Shown here: positions 52,331 through 63,800 of the stretch, one piece after another
How positions within the stretch are numbered: the first letter of the stretch is position 1
Layout: each line of letters starts with the position of its first letter
Assembly: GCA_008360975.2 (NCBI GenBank)
Contig: CM039182.1
Location: 49,674,491 to 49,738,490 of the forward strand
Length of the DNA stretch: 64,000 bases
Reading direction: 5' to 3'
Source of the DNA: Lichenostomus cassidix
Taxonomy: Eukaryota; Chordata; Aves; Passeriformes; Meliphagidae
Made by a program: the position numbers and the translations under genes
The notes under the pieces: generated by a model
Seen by the model: only the letters and a program-made list of their open reading frames with translations
Databases searched by the model: none
Told to the model about the DNA's origin: nothing

Positions 52331-53770
52331 ATAAACAATGTACTGCTATACATAATGTGCAAACTGTAAATAATGTTACATTTATTTCTTGCTTTCTGCT
52401 TTCATCAAATTTCTGACATACTGTAATAATGGGAGTTCACTAGACAGAGGTAAGTTTAGCAAAGGTACAAATTCTGTTCTGAACTCTGTAAAAATTAATA
52501 TGACATGAAGATGACACAATGAAAAAAAAAGTAATCCTGATATATTTCACTGCTTTTGCCTGCAAGACCATGCTTAGATATAAGATACTTCCCTCAAAAA
52601 TTATGAAGGAATGTTAACAAAATACATTTCAGTAGTGGACAATGGACATTTAGAATATATACCCATATTAATTTCAATTTAATATGGCAGTAAAAACAGA
52701 TTGGAGGAAAGGACTAGCAATACACGATATTCAAGTCACAAGAAAGCCTTATAGACAATAGAGAGGTTATCCTAATTCTTCACCTACTTTCTGTTTAGCA
52801 CAGGTGAGGTAACTCTAATGAACTGGGCCAGTGCTGTTGAAAGTAAAGCAAATTCAGAATATGGAAGAAGAAATTCAAATCCTTAATTACCTGTAGCAGT
52901 AGATTTCTTCTTAAAAATACTCATGTATACTGAAAATAATTAGTCTATCATAGTTTCTTGTTTATAAAACTAAAAAGGTAATTTAGGAGATTTAGTACAA
53001 CAAAGGATTGGGCAATATATTCTGGCAGTGTCAAGTGCTGTATTCATTAAATGCACTGTAGTGATATTTGGGAAAAATCTCAATAGCACTGAGAATTGCA
53101 GAGGTGAGACAATTAATAGTCTTCTCTAAATTTCTAAAGACTTGATCTAAATCAGTCCTGAGACATCATGTCAAATGATTGAGTAGAAATGAGTGGCAGT
53201 TCAGGTCTATTGAAGCTGCTGAAGGTGCACCACAGAATACTAAAAACACTTCCTTTGAAAGCCTTTGCCTACTTTAATATATGCTGATTTACCACAATTT
53301 GACTTAATCAAATTTGGCTTTTGGTTGTCAAGACCTGTACTAATTCTATTGTAGTATTATCTAACTTCTTCATAAGGTACTACAAATACTGTATTTCTAA
53401 GTATAGACACAGATTGTGTACAATAGTGTATAAATTGCTGAAGGTGCTGGACAAAGGACTGATTTTTTTCCTCATTTCAGCAGTTTGAAGAAACTTGGTC
53501 TGTCTAAATTTGGAAAGCCTACCATAGAAAATACAGACAAAAGTTAGAGTATTGAACAGAAGAATTCTCTCATGGAATACCAGCTCAATGTGTTTCAAGG
53601 CAGCTGAGGCTAAAGAAAATACATAAGTTTTGGTCTAACTTTTAAATAAGGATATTGTTTGAAAAGACAGTTATTGGAAATACTGTTCAAGTCTCTTGTC
53701 TCACAAGATAAAACCAGAACTGATAACTTCAGTCACGGAGGCACAGCTTCTAGGACATATTAAATGATTA

Positions 53771-54068
53771 TCACAGAATCATAGAATGGCTTGAGTTGGA
53801 AGAGACCTTAGAGGGATGGGATATCTACCACTTCTCTGGGCAACCTGTTCCAGTGTCTCACCACCCTCACACTAAAGATTTCTTCCTGATATCTAATTAA
53901 AACCTACTGTCTTTTAGTTAGATGCTACTTCTCCCTTGTCCTATCATGACATACTTTTAAAAAAGTCCTTCTTCAGGCTGCAATCACCTTCCCTTCTGGG
54001 TGAACAATCCCAGTTTTATTTTTCTCATAGAAGAGGTGTTCCAACTGTTAATCATCTTACTGGCCATC
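53771..54068 (-). mobile_element. CR1 LINE 3' fragment, internally deleted
   Basis: Plus strand begins TCACAGAATCATAGAATGGC and TTGAGTTGGAAGAGACCTTA, the reverse-complemented CR1 3' end. It continues through CTCTGGGCAACCTGTTCCAG, CTCACCACCCTCACACTAAA and GATTTCTTCCTGATATCTAA to CATAGAAGAGGTGTTCCAAC. The usual 'loss-prone' stretch between the 3' end and the GGCAACCTGTTCC block is mostly missing, showing an internal deletion. It is oriented with CNTNAP2. Confidence 0.93.
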
Positions 54069-56958
54069 CCACTTCATCATCAGTTTCAAGATGCAGAGTT
54101 CTTAGCTGGAAAAAACCCCATGTTCATAGGTTATTTCAATGCATCCTAAATTCAGAACACCAGCAGTGTCTATATAAATCTAGCCTACTCCACAACATAT
54201 CATTTAGTCCTAGACAGAGAAAGAAGATACCTACTTTTCCTTTATACTCTTGTAAAAATCTTTTCCATTATTATTTGAATTATTACTATTCTTTAGACAG
54301 GCTTCTCAAAGATACTGTATCAAAAATGTAGATCAAGGAGTGTTATCAAAATTGATCAGCAATTTATTTCATTCTGCATACAAAACTAAGTCCTCTGGAG
54401 TCACCAACAGAAAACTGCCATAATATATGCATGCACAAGAATGAGTAGGGGGAAAGAACTGTTTTATAGAAGTTCATGCATAACAGTCAAGATACAGTAA
54501 TTATCTTTGTTTTGCAGAGAACATTTGGTTCTGTGCATAACTTTTACCTTTTACATATTCATTAGGCTGTTTGTATTAAATGTTGTTTTAAAATGAGTCC
54601 AGGCTAATTTTGCTGATAAAAAAATGATTACTAGCTCTCATTATTGTTTAATGTGGTTCGCTAATTACTTGTTATTTAGGCTGAAAACGTTACTACTAAT
54701 GTTCTGTTAATAGCCAGCACTCTTGGCTAGGCTTTTGGGAAGAAATCTGTTTATGTATGTACTTGGTTATATTTCTGTTCTGAAGGCCCTTGCAAATTAC
54801 TGCTCAGTCTTTTCCCCCGTGTTAAATATTTTCAGCTAGAGAAATTTATGTGGGGTGTCTCATGGTATTGCTGAAAGTCTCCTATATCTATGTGCACTTG
54901 TACAGACTGCATGTGAATAGTTTCTCACTACAGATTCCTGATAGGTAAATGACAAGAGGTAAAGTTTGTTCTTAGAAATAAGGTCTATTATATTTTAGTG
55001 AAACAACTTCCTGCAGTTGCTGGGGTTGGTTCAACTCATTTGTATGCCAGCTCCTGCAAGCTGAAGTCTGGTATTGGTCTACCTCAGATAAAACTGACTG
55101 AGGAACTCAGCACTACCTTTCACCTGTGAGTCAAAATTATTCTGAAAAGAGATTGTGAGCTTTGATGAGGAAATAGGCAAAATGGCCCATTCAATTTCTC
55201 TAACAATTACTTTTTAGCAAGTTTCCTACGTTCTTATGGAGAATCAAATCACATCACATTTGGAACAGCAAATAGGATTGTAAAGCACAATTTACACTGT
55301 CTGTTGTCATGTGAAAGGGATTTAACATTTTTCCTGTAAACCTCCTTGACTTATTTCTGTGCTATAGTCATAAATAAGATTATTTTCAATGGAAAAATAA
55401 ATCAAATATTATACCACTCTTGGACACAACAGATATGTAGAACAGCAGATTGTATAAAGTTTAACTCTAATAAAGTTTATTTTTTAGACTGGAGTGTTAA
55501 TACATCAGACATGAAAGAGGCAAAATAAATCTACCTTCTGGGAAGAATACATTTTGAAATAATTTGAAGTTTTGAGAAAATAGTTACATATGCATTTGGT
55601 GAATGCAAAACCATTCAGATCTTATACAGAAAATGGTTTAACTATATAATAATATAATATAATATAATATAATATAATATAATAGTATTTATCATAATTA
55701 TATAATTACTAAATTAATTTATAATTAAATAAAATTCATTATTTTCCCTTTACAGTAAGAGCACAATGCTAAGATTCTTTGTACAGATTTAGAAACACAA
55801 ATGAAACCATAAGGTTTTAAAAATGAGGAATAATCTAGTTTATACTTTCTTACTGCTCAGTCCTTTGTAATATTTCACTCACGTGTTGATTTGGAATATG
55901 AAGATCCTGCAAAAATCAGGATGTCCAGAATGACACTGTTTCACTGGAAGTAATTTTTTAAACAATAGTCTTGAGAGTGCCTCTGTACAATGAAATAAAC
56001 ACAAGCACTTTGGAAACTCACCATAAATTATGTATGTGTCTCAGGTGTCAAGCAGTCAACCAACCCATTTAATTGAGAAACAAACAAAAAAACTAGGGAA
56101 TGCCACTTAAAAAGTGTCTGCTTAATATAAAAATAAGTGATGTTAATGGGAATAAATATGTTTGTAGCATAGCAACTGAGGCCAATTTTCCTCAACATCT
56201 CTCTCTACTGACAGCTCTCTTTGGTTTTGGATACTAGCTAGGGTTTTCAAGCTGAGAAAGGCAATTTTCTAAAATTGGCATTTTACTCCCTTGCAGACCT
56301 TAACTGTGGTTAGTGATTTGCTATGTTGCTCTGCTTCTCATGAATTATCTACAATTGCTCCTGCTACTTGGTCTACCTTTAAAAATATACTACTATAAAT
56401 CAGTATTTGGCCATGTGAATGGACAGCCATCTGTGAATTGCTGTAAACTATATACAGGATAAATGTAGAATAACATGATTTGATCAAAAAGTCACTTCAG
56501 ATTAAAAATATCTTTTTTCTCTGTAATGGTACATTCTTCCAATTTGCTTTTATGTTTAAAGTTTCAGCATAGGAGAGAATTTTATCAGCATAAATTTTAT
56601 CTCCTTAGTTCAGACAGAATATGAACTCACACTAGCATGGAAAACAGATTTAAGTATTAATGTCACTAGTAAAATAGATTTTGCTTCATAGACGTAATGC
56701 CATTTGGTCCTACAAATTTACAAAATCTGTGTGACATCTCTCAGTTGTAAGAGTCCATTACTTCATGGCATATAATGAATGTTTGCAAGGCTTTGCTACA
56801 GCGACAGAGTCTGAAAACACAAAAAATGACCTATTTATTTTTATACTCTTGGTAGTAAATTTCTTTAATTAACGAAATGAAATCTAGAAACTGGTCATTC
56901 GGGTTGTGGGTGGGTATAGGTATTGGCCTCATCAAAGAACTTGGTTATATTTACTATT
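54069..56958 (-). other. CNTNAP2: Unique CNTNAP2 intron with a pentanucleotide repeat
   Basis: No exon seen. It contains a candidate conserved AT-rich block at about 54480-54760 and an (AATAT)n microsatellite at 55651-55684. Confidence 0.55.
55651..55684. repeat. (AATAT)n pentanucleotide microsatellite
   Basis: Six or more consecutive AATAT units within a wider AT-rich stretch that runs to about 55740. Confidence 0.93.
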
Positions 56959-57244
56959 TCACAGAAGCACAGAATAAGCTGAGTTGGAGGGAACCCACAA
57001 GGATCACTGAATCCAGCTCCTGGCACTGCAGAGCACCATCCCCAGGAGTCACACCATGTGCCTGAGAGCACTGCCTGAAGAAGTCTGTCAGGTTTGGTGC
57101 TGTCACCACTTCCCTGGGGAGCTGTTCCAGCGCCTATCCACCCTCTGGGGGAAGAACCTTTTTCTAATACCCAGCCTAAACCTCCCCAACACAATTTTAG
57201 GCCATTCCCTCGGGTCCTGTCACTGGTCACCACAGAGAAGAGAT
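56959..57244 (-). mobile_element. CR1 LINE 3' fragment (passerine-like CR1 subfamily)
   Basis: The plus strand reads as a reverse-complemented CR1 3' end: AGTTGGAGGGAACCCACAAG, TCACACCATGTGCCTGAGAG, CTGTCAGGTTTGGTGCTGTC, CACTTCCCTGGGGAGCTGTT, CATTCCCTCGGGTCCTGTCA and CTGGTCACCACAGAGAAG. It is truncated at its 5' end near 57244 and has no coding part. It is oriented with CNTNAP2, and lies head-to-head with the CR1 at 57806-58278. Confidence 0.94.
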
Positions 57245-57805
57245 ATAATAATAGAAACCTGTGAATGACTGATTTCTAGTTTCCTTTTGTTAATCAAAAT
57301 CCTGTTTGTTTACCTCCATATTATATTCTACTCTTCAAACTCAAACCTAACTCAGTTCTGAGCAATACAGTTACAGAAATGTAAATCCAGTCAAGTAAGA
57401 GTCCCTCCCTTAAAGAGCCTACAGTGACAGCAGGATGACCTTGCAGTGTTCCCTTTTAATTGATCATGCAAATAATAGTTTGTCACCTTGTGTCTAAACA
57501 AAAACCAAAAATATTAGAATTGACTGTTCAAGAAAAACTGTGTTTCCAAACTACTGTTTATGTAATATAATTTGTTGAAAGTAATAAAAGGATATATGGA
57601 ACAAATCAAAGGACCTGGATGAAAGCTAGATTAAAATTGCTGAAATGCCTAGACAGTTAAACCACTATGGATAATTGCTGGTTACTGAAAAGATCAGTAA
57701 GAAGGTAATGTATGATTATATATTTTCTAATTTTTGGCAACTTTTGAGTGTGAAATCTGCATGTAGCTTTGAACTTTCTTCTACTGATGGCTGATCATAC
57801 CCATG
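57245..57805 (-). other. CNTNAP2: Unique spacer between head-to-head CR1 copies
   Basis: AT-rich sequence of about 560 bp with no repeat recognised. Confidence 0.6.
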
Positions 57806-58278
57806 AGACTGAAGGAGGGCTACCAAGCTGATCAAAGGGACGCAGCACCTTTCCTATGAGGAAAGGCTAAGAGAATTGGGATTGTTTAGCTTAGAAAAGA
57901 AAAGACTTTGGGGTGACGTAATTGCAGCCTTCCAGTACCTAGAGGGGACTTATAGGAATGATGGGGCAAGATTGTTTACAAGGGCGTGCAGTGACAGGAC
58001 AAGGGGGAATGGTTTCAGACTGAAAGAGAGTAGGTTTAGATTAGATATTAGGAAAAGATTCTGTACTGTGAGGGTGGTGAGGCACTGGAACAAGTTGCCC
58101 GGAGAAGCTGTGGATGCACCATCTCTGGAGTTATTTCAGACTGGGTTGGATCAGGCTCTGAGCAACATGACCTAGCTGAAAATGTCCCTGACCATGGCAG
58201 CAGGTGGGCTAGATGGGCTAGATGATCTTTAAGATCCCCTTCCAACCCAAACCATTAAACATTTTATGATTCTATGAT
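57806..58278 (+). mobile_element. CR1 LINE 3' fragment, relatively well preserved
   Basis: Starts near GACTGAAGGAGGGCTACCAA and runs colinearly through CACCTTTCCTATGAGGAAAG, GCCTTCCAGTACCTAGAGGG, TTGTTTACAAGGGCGTGCAG, GTGAGGGTGGTGAGGCACTG and CTAGATGATCTTTAAGATCC to a terminal ATTTTATGATTCTATGAT. An open frame of 99 codons (57876-58175) is a non-functional product of the CR1 3' region. It is the least decayed CR1 in the window and is antisense to CNTNAP2. Confidence 0.96.
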
Positions 58279-61200
58279 ATAACAGCTGTTTGTACAAGCA
58301 TTTTATTTTCCTAATACCATCTCCATCTGGCCCAAACAATGTGACTTCTGGGGTCGAGGATTTGATAAAATCCTCAATTACTTTGTAAACTGAAGCCAAT
58401 GTTCAGTGCAACACCCGTTTACTAATTAGCATTTCATTATGTGCAATGCTTGAAGATTTACGCTGACTTGAGCTGATGGCAATTAAAATATAAGTACATA
58501 GGGCAACAGTAGAAAACCTATTGTTTATGTACTTAAGTCAGCATATTGTATTTTCTTCTAATTGATTCAACTTCTCTTCAGCTTTGCTTTTTCTTCTGAT
58601 GTCGAGTTGGAAAATCTCATCTGTTCCCAACAGCAGGGCAGCTCATCTCTGGCTCAACCTCCCCCAAAATACCAGATAAAAGACAAAACTAAGAGGAAGC
58701 ACTGCATTAGGGAGCAGGATATAAGTAGCTAATGCTTATCACCATGAATGTGTCACAAACGTGTGTCTTGACATTTAGTAAGTAGCAAGAGTTTGGGAAA
58801 GAGGACACAAGAAAGGTTTGTCTTGACAGTCCCTAAGTATGAAGCTGCTCAAGAGGTACCTATGTAAAGTATCCCTGCACCAGCTTTATGTTGACATTGC
58901 TGTGTTAAGGGCAGCATTGTCTATTGCCTCAGAAAAATTACCCAGTAATCTGAAGTCTTAACTCACAAGTCTTTGTGGGGAGGGGAAAGATGGAGTGTGT
59001 GTATATGCAGACTCTGCAAATTCTAGTGCCACAGAACATACCAGCATTCCTTGTAGTGAGCAGTTGGAGACAGAGTATGTTGTTATGATAAAACTGTTAA
59101 TAAAAGGTAAGTTGCAAAAGAGAAAACTTGAGGAAAACCTACGAAAACTTTGGTTGTGATATCATATCCTTTATATATATAAAGGAAGGAATTCAACTTG
59201 AGTTCCACAAAGGGTGAGAATCCCACCTTGAGCATCTAGAAACTATGGCAAGAACTCAATTAATTTCAGGAAACCTAGAATTTCTCCTGTTTCGACAGTA
59301 GCATGGATCAATCCCTTACCTCTCCCTGTGTACATTAGCAAGTAGAAGAGCACATGTAAGTGCAGATCTGGAGTGAAAAAGTTATTGGTAAGCACCTGCA
59401 CTCCACCATTGTGGAGTGGGGGAGCAGGGCTAGGTACTTTGGATAAATTTTAGTCTAGCCCTGTAGACTTAATACTAATTAACTGTTGGAATCCAGAGTG
59501 TAGAGTTGTGCTTCACTTCATTCAAAAGGGATTAAATGCATATTACAATATGGTTTCATGACCTGAACCAGAATGCAGGAAGAGCAATGACTGGCACTAC
59601 CCTTTGAATGTGCATGTCTGATCTGTACCACAGTTGTGTAGATGCTTCTGATGTCTCTGTCAGTTATTCTTTTAACTGAAATGAGATTAATGATGCTTTT
59701 GAAGTACATCAGGTCTATTAAGATGAAAGCTACCCAATGTGGTACATACTATGTGCCTTTCTTTAAAGCCCCAGTTTGCTGGAGCAGCGTCACTGGATGA
59801 ATGCAGTTTTGAGAGGATCTCCATGGGACAGTTGTACAACCACATTTCACACTATGCAAGCAGTTTAGGACCAGATACACCAGCAATGCACTCCAGCTGC
59901 TTGACAATATTCCCACAGCACAAAGAGGCCATAAAACCAATTTAACTAGTCTGTTAAGTCAGGTTCATGGCTGCTTTGTGCCAACAGGCACAAAGCTGCC
60001 GAAATGTATTGGTGAGCTTGTCTTGTATTCCATCTTCAAAACAATAGAAAATATTTAAATAGTCTCACCATAAGTGATGTATTGTTACATATGACAAAGT
60101 ATCAACCCACCTGGAAATCTTGTTGCAAAGTGGAAACACAAGTAAAAGGAAATTGCTCATTCGGTAAAAAGAATGAAAATTCCATACAAAATGTGGTTCA
60201 TTCTCTATTTCCATTTCACCTACCCCTGGTGCTCAACAAGAGAGAGAACATTCTCACCTGCCACAAAAGCATGTAGAGATGGTAGCAGTTAAGACAGACT
60301 TTCTCCAGTCTACCAGGAAGCATTTACTGAAGCTATTAGAATTCAAACAGGCTCTGCTGGGCACTGAGTTTGATTCTTAGTTGTTTTAAAAGTACACAGC
60401 AGGTGGTCTTGAAAACACAGATACTTCAACACTGTTGGAGATATTTCCTGAAGTCTACTTTTTCCACCAAAGAATATGAAAAATGCTGTTTCATTGACTG
60501 AGAAAACTTTATGCATCTAGTGTTACAATATATAGGGAACTTGCATGCCAAGTGCAGCAATAAGCCCACTAAAATAATAATTTCTTCAATGTTTGTAAAA
60601 AAAAAAAAAATATAATGGTAATGTCATATGCCTGCCAATGTTCTTTTACACTGAGGTAATTCAATTTCCTTTCCTCAACATCCATCTAGACGAAAATAAT
60701 CTACTTTAAAGATGTTAACTATGTTGTTTCTAATCCATACAAAGCTACTGACAAAAGCAGTATGTTTGCTAGGATTTATAGGCTTGCTGAAATGATGGCA
60801 CTTCTCACAATATGGGTTTATATATATATGCATTTAGTACAGACAATTCTTTAGTATGAAATAACTTTAAGGGAAAAAGAGTAGTATTTATTTTTATAGC
60901 TATATACCTCCATTCCACCAAACAAATACTATCCTTAGTAACACTCATAAGATCACCAAGCCAAGATAACCAAGCCAAGGAAACTTAAAGGGTTCTAGTG
61001 GGTTTGACTTTTTATTGTCCACATTTTTCCTGACTCCCCACTCAATTATCCTAAGTAAATGACCTGCTAGTAGAGAGGTAACATCTGCTGTTTTTTCTAG
61101 TTGTCCAGATCTCACAGGGAACTTCAGTCAGTAACAGTAGCTGTAGCAACCTGAAGCTACCTCCATTTGGATATATAAATCTAGCTACAGAGAAATGACA

Positions 61201-61977
61201 GAAAGAGAAGCTGCCCCTCATCTTTAAAATAGTGAGTGTGGCCACATATGATGCTAGATTTAAATAAACCACAAATTTTAGTCTCTGACTCGGGTGATAC
61301 AAAACTTTCTCTCAATAATTGCAAACAGTGATATTTCAAATGCCATATGTGTTGAAAGAATGAGGCTGCCTTCAGTATTTTATATCAGTTGATAATTCAT
61401 GAACAATATGTGCTCATGGGTAACTTTTACTAAGATCCTTGTGATGTTATCAGGAAACTACAAGCCTTTTGATTGTACAACATAAAACTAAACTGCCTTC
61501 ACATCTTACTCTGTTAATATTTTTCTGTCTAATTGGCAGATATACAGGGAATGCACAGCCTATTACATGTAAGTTTGGAGATCCATGATGTGGAAATTAC
61601 AATGGATACTAATTAATCCAGTTTGCACTGTTTTCTGACAGTGTTTCAAAGCTTAAAGACTTTATTTACTGTGGTTCCTATGTTAAGTTTACTTTGCCTA
61701 GGAATAAGACCTCAGTTGAGCACACAACATCAGAACTCAAGATTCAGAAATGTGAAAAACCATGAGGGCATAACCCATGTAGAAACCTTGCCAGCCACAG
61801 ACAGAAGGTTATATACAGTTTTTAGGTGAATGTGAGTACAAACATTTAAACTGGATCTCAGTTCCAGTTACAAAAATAGGTACATAAAATTAACTTGTCT
61901 TCACAACACTGAAATAAAAAAAATGTTGATCTTAATGAGGAATGTATACCTGTTCTCCGTGTACCATGCTATATGTA
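58279..61977 (-). other. CNTNAP2: Unique CNTNAP2 intron
   Basis: No exon or large repeat was recognised. It includes a candidate conserved block (about 58330-58560), a perfect 20-bp palindrome (59167-59186) and a poly(A) run (about 60597-60610). Confidence 0.55.
59167..59186. repeat. Perfect 20-bp palindrome
   Basis: TCCTTTATATATATAAAGGA is its own reverse complement, with a TA-rich centre able to extrude or form a hairpin in RNA. Confidence 0.92.
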
Positions 61978-61983
61978 ACCTAC
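61978..61983. repeat. Target-site duplication ACCTAC (pair with 62354-62359)
   Basis: Perfect 6-bp direct repeat that defines the LTR boundaries. Confidence 0.9.
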
Positions 61984-62353
61984 TGTGGAATTACAGGACA
62001 GAGGTAGCAGAGCAACAGGCCTTGAAAGCCAAAGTGACCTTCTGTCTCTGGTCTGGAAAAAGCCCAGGATTAGTAAAAAACGTCCTGGTTACAGGGGAAG
62101 TGGAAAGAATGCATTGTGGGCCTGTGAACTGCTGGACCTGTCAGAAGTGAGGAACACCATTTGTTACCCTAAAAGGTATTGTTTACCTGTTGCCATAAAA
62201 GGTAATGTTGTGAAACACGATAGTTAATTGGAGCACTTTGTAGTGTAGAGTTACTTCCTGTTTGTGTTGGAGTGTATAAACAATTATCACTGCTCAATAA
62301 ATGTCTTCGCCATACCATCGTGGAGTCCGTGTGTGACCTTAAAAAACACTGCA
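61984..62353 (+). mobile_element. Solo LTR, endogenous retrovirus, ERVK-type
   Basis: A 370-bp TG...CA element from TGTGGAATTACAGGACAG to AAAAAACACTGCA, flanked by a perfect 6-bp duplication ACCTAC (61978-61983 and 62354-62359). The 3' half has the expected order on the plus strand: TATA box in GGAGTGTATAAACAATTATC, polyadenylation signal in GCTCAATAAATGTC, then a GT-rich U5-like end GGAGTCCGTGTGTGACC. No internal retroviral sequence adjoins it. It differs in sequence from the 11 and 37 kb LTRs, so it is a separate family. It is antisense to CNTNAP2. Confidence 0.9.
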
Positions 62354-62359
62354 ACCTAC

Positions 62360-62838
62360 GTATTTAATGATTGAATAAACTGTATTTATAGTCCTTATGA
62401 AACTGAAAGGCTTCAAGACGTGAAACAACTTTATATTCCATTCAATAGTACTGTGTGAAAGACTTGGAAAAAATCTTCTAGGACCCTTCAATCTCAATAT
62501 TTATCTCATCAGCTGGATAAATTTTTCAACAAAATAACATGGTCTTAGCTTAGATAAGGAAACCTTTCAGTAACTATGCTTAAAAAAGTAAAACCACAAA
62601 GAGAATAGACCCCCACTACACAAAATAATCAACTGTCTTCCAAAGTCAGAGTAATTGAAACTTTCCTCTAGTGACCAATTTCAAAATAAAGAAAATTATG
62701 AAGTGGCGGAGATTGAAGCACTAGGTTATTCTTGACTCTTTTGCCAAATGGAAGAAACGCTCTCTCTCCCCCTTTCTCTTTGATCGCACCCACACCACAC
62801 ATTTTCATACCATACATATTCTCCTGGTTCTTACCTTT
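62360..62838 (-). other. CNTNAP2: Unique intron between two LTRs
   Basis: AT-rich spacer with no recognised feature. Confidence 0.55.
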
Positions 62839-63800
62839 TGTAGGAGGGTAGGATTTGTTCCTTTTGTTTTCTCTCTCTTCAGGAATTTTTGTTCCATCTG
62901 TTGCTAAGACACCTTAACTCTCAGTACTTAAGAGAGACAAAGAAGTTACCAGACTCAGGGGAGGAGGACACCTGGCTGAACTCCTCATATCCCGGGGTTT
63001 CTCTGGGGGAAAGAAGAAAAATCACGAGGAACCGGGCTAAGAAAAGAGAGCTGAGGGCAGCCCCTGGCTCTCTTGCTTCTGGGGCACTGGAGGAGACAGC
63101 CGAGCTTCTGCAGATAGGAGAGGGTTTCTCTGTGACCACCAGAGCCCAGCACCTGCATTTCTTCCTTGCTGGGTGAACTTTCATTTGGAAGAAAAGCATG
63201 GGTATTCTGACCCTGTTCCCTCTCCCAGAGTGCGCCCCTCCCTGGCTGTGTTTGCAGCTGCAGAGGAGCCTGGCTGTCACTGTCCCGCGCCTGCCTGCCA
63301 GAACGCAGTGCGGAGTTTCTGCCACTTTTTACTTGCTCGCCCAGGTAAGCCAGCCCTGTGGTTTTAGTTTGCTGCCCGGAGCTCCCTGGACCCCATCCTG
63401 CATCGAACAGGCCTGTCCGCCATTAGCCATGCGAGACAGGAGCTGGCCTCGTGCCACAGCGCCCCCTGCAGCTGCTCGGCAGTTATCACACCTGCCCTGC
63501 TGCGAGCCCCACAGCGCCCCTGCCGGCTGTGACCGTAACTGCACCAAAGGCAATGGTGCCTGGCAGCCCAGAGCAAGCTGCCACCGGGTTTCTGGTTTTT
63601 GTTTGTTGTTGCTACTGTTGCTGTTGCTTGTTTGCCTCTTTATAGATACTAGTAAAGAACTGTTATTCCTTTTCCCATATCTTTGCCTGAAAGCCCTTGA
63701 TTTCAAAGTTATAATAATTTGGAAGAAGAGGGGTCATATTCTCTCTTCTAAGGGAGGTTCCCACCTTCCTTAACAGACACCAGTCTTTCTAACCAAGACA
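62839..63800 (+). mobile_element. GC/CpG-rich avian LTR-like element
   Basis: The last 150 bp (AGTAAAGAACTGTTATTCCT, CCCATATCTTTGCCTGAAAG, CCCTTGATTTCAAAGTTATA, GGGAGGTTCCCACCTTCCTT, ending CTAACCAAGACA) match, from memory, the 3' end of an avian ERV LTR. CTCTTTATAGATA and AGTAAAG could be its TATA and polyadenylation signals. The preceding 700 bp is strikingly GC-rich with many CpGs, plausibly the U3. The flank after 63800 is CCTTT. The same CCTTT precedes two possible TG starts, 62839 and 62865, so the left end is uncertain. The 191-codon open frame at 63198-63773 is a by-product of the high GC content; its product resembles nothing I know. Confidence 0.65.

Larger units (their letters stand above)
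49046..53770 (-). other. CNTNAP2: Unique CNTNAP2 intron with palindromic duplication
   Basis: AT-rich sequence. It contains a poly(A) run (about 49868-49883), a (GGTT)n tract (51299-51320) and a duplicated palindrome (52282-52330). A 100-codon minus-strand frame at 50572-50874 has no recognisable homology. Confidence 0.55.

Noticed and set aside
53936..54331. 131-codon open frame
   Set aside because: Its first third is antisense CR1 sequence and the rest is unique AT-rich intron; no homology or splice context.
62889..63325. Overlapping plus (95 codons) and minus (134 codons) frames suggesting a CpG-island gene start
   Set aside because: Both sit in the LTR-like GC-rich block and neither product is recognisable; no downstream exon could be linked.
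63198..63773. 191-codon open frame, the longest in the window
   Set aside because: It lies in a GC-rich LTR-like block where stops are rare, overlaps several other open frames on both strands, and its low-complexity product (a leucine run near the end) resembles no protein known to me.
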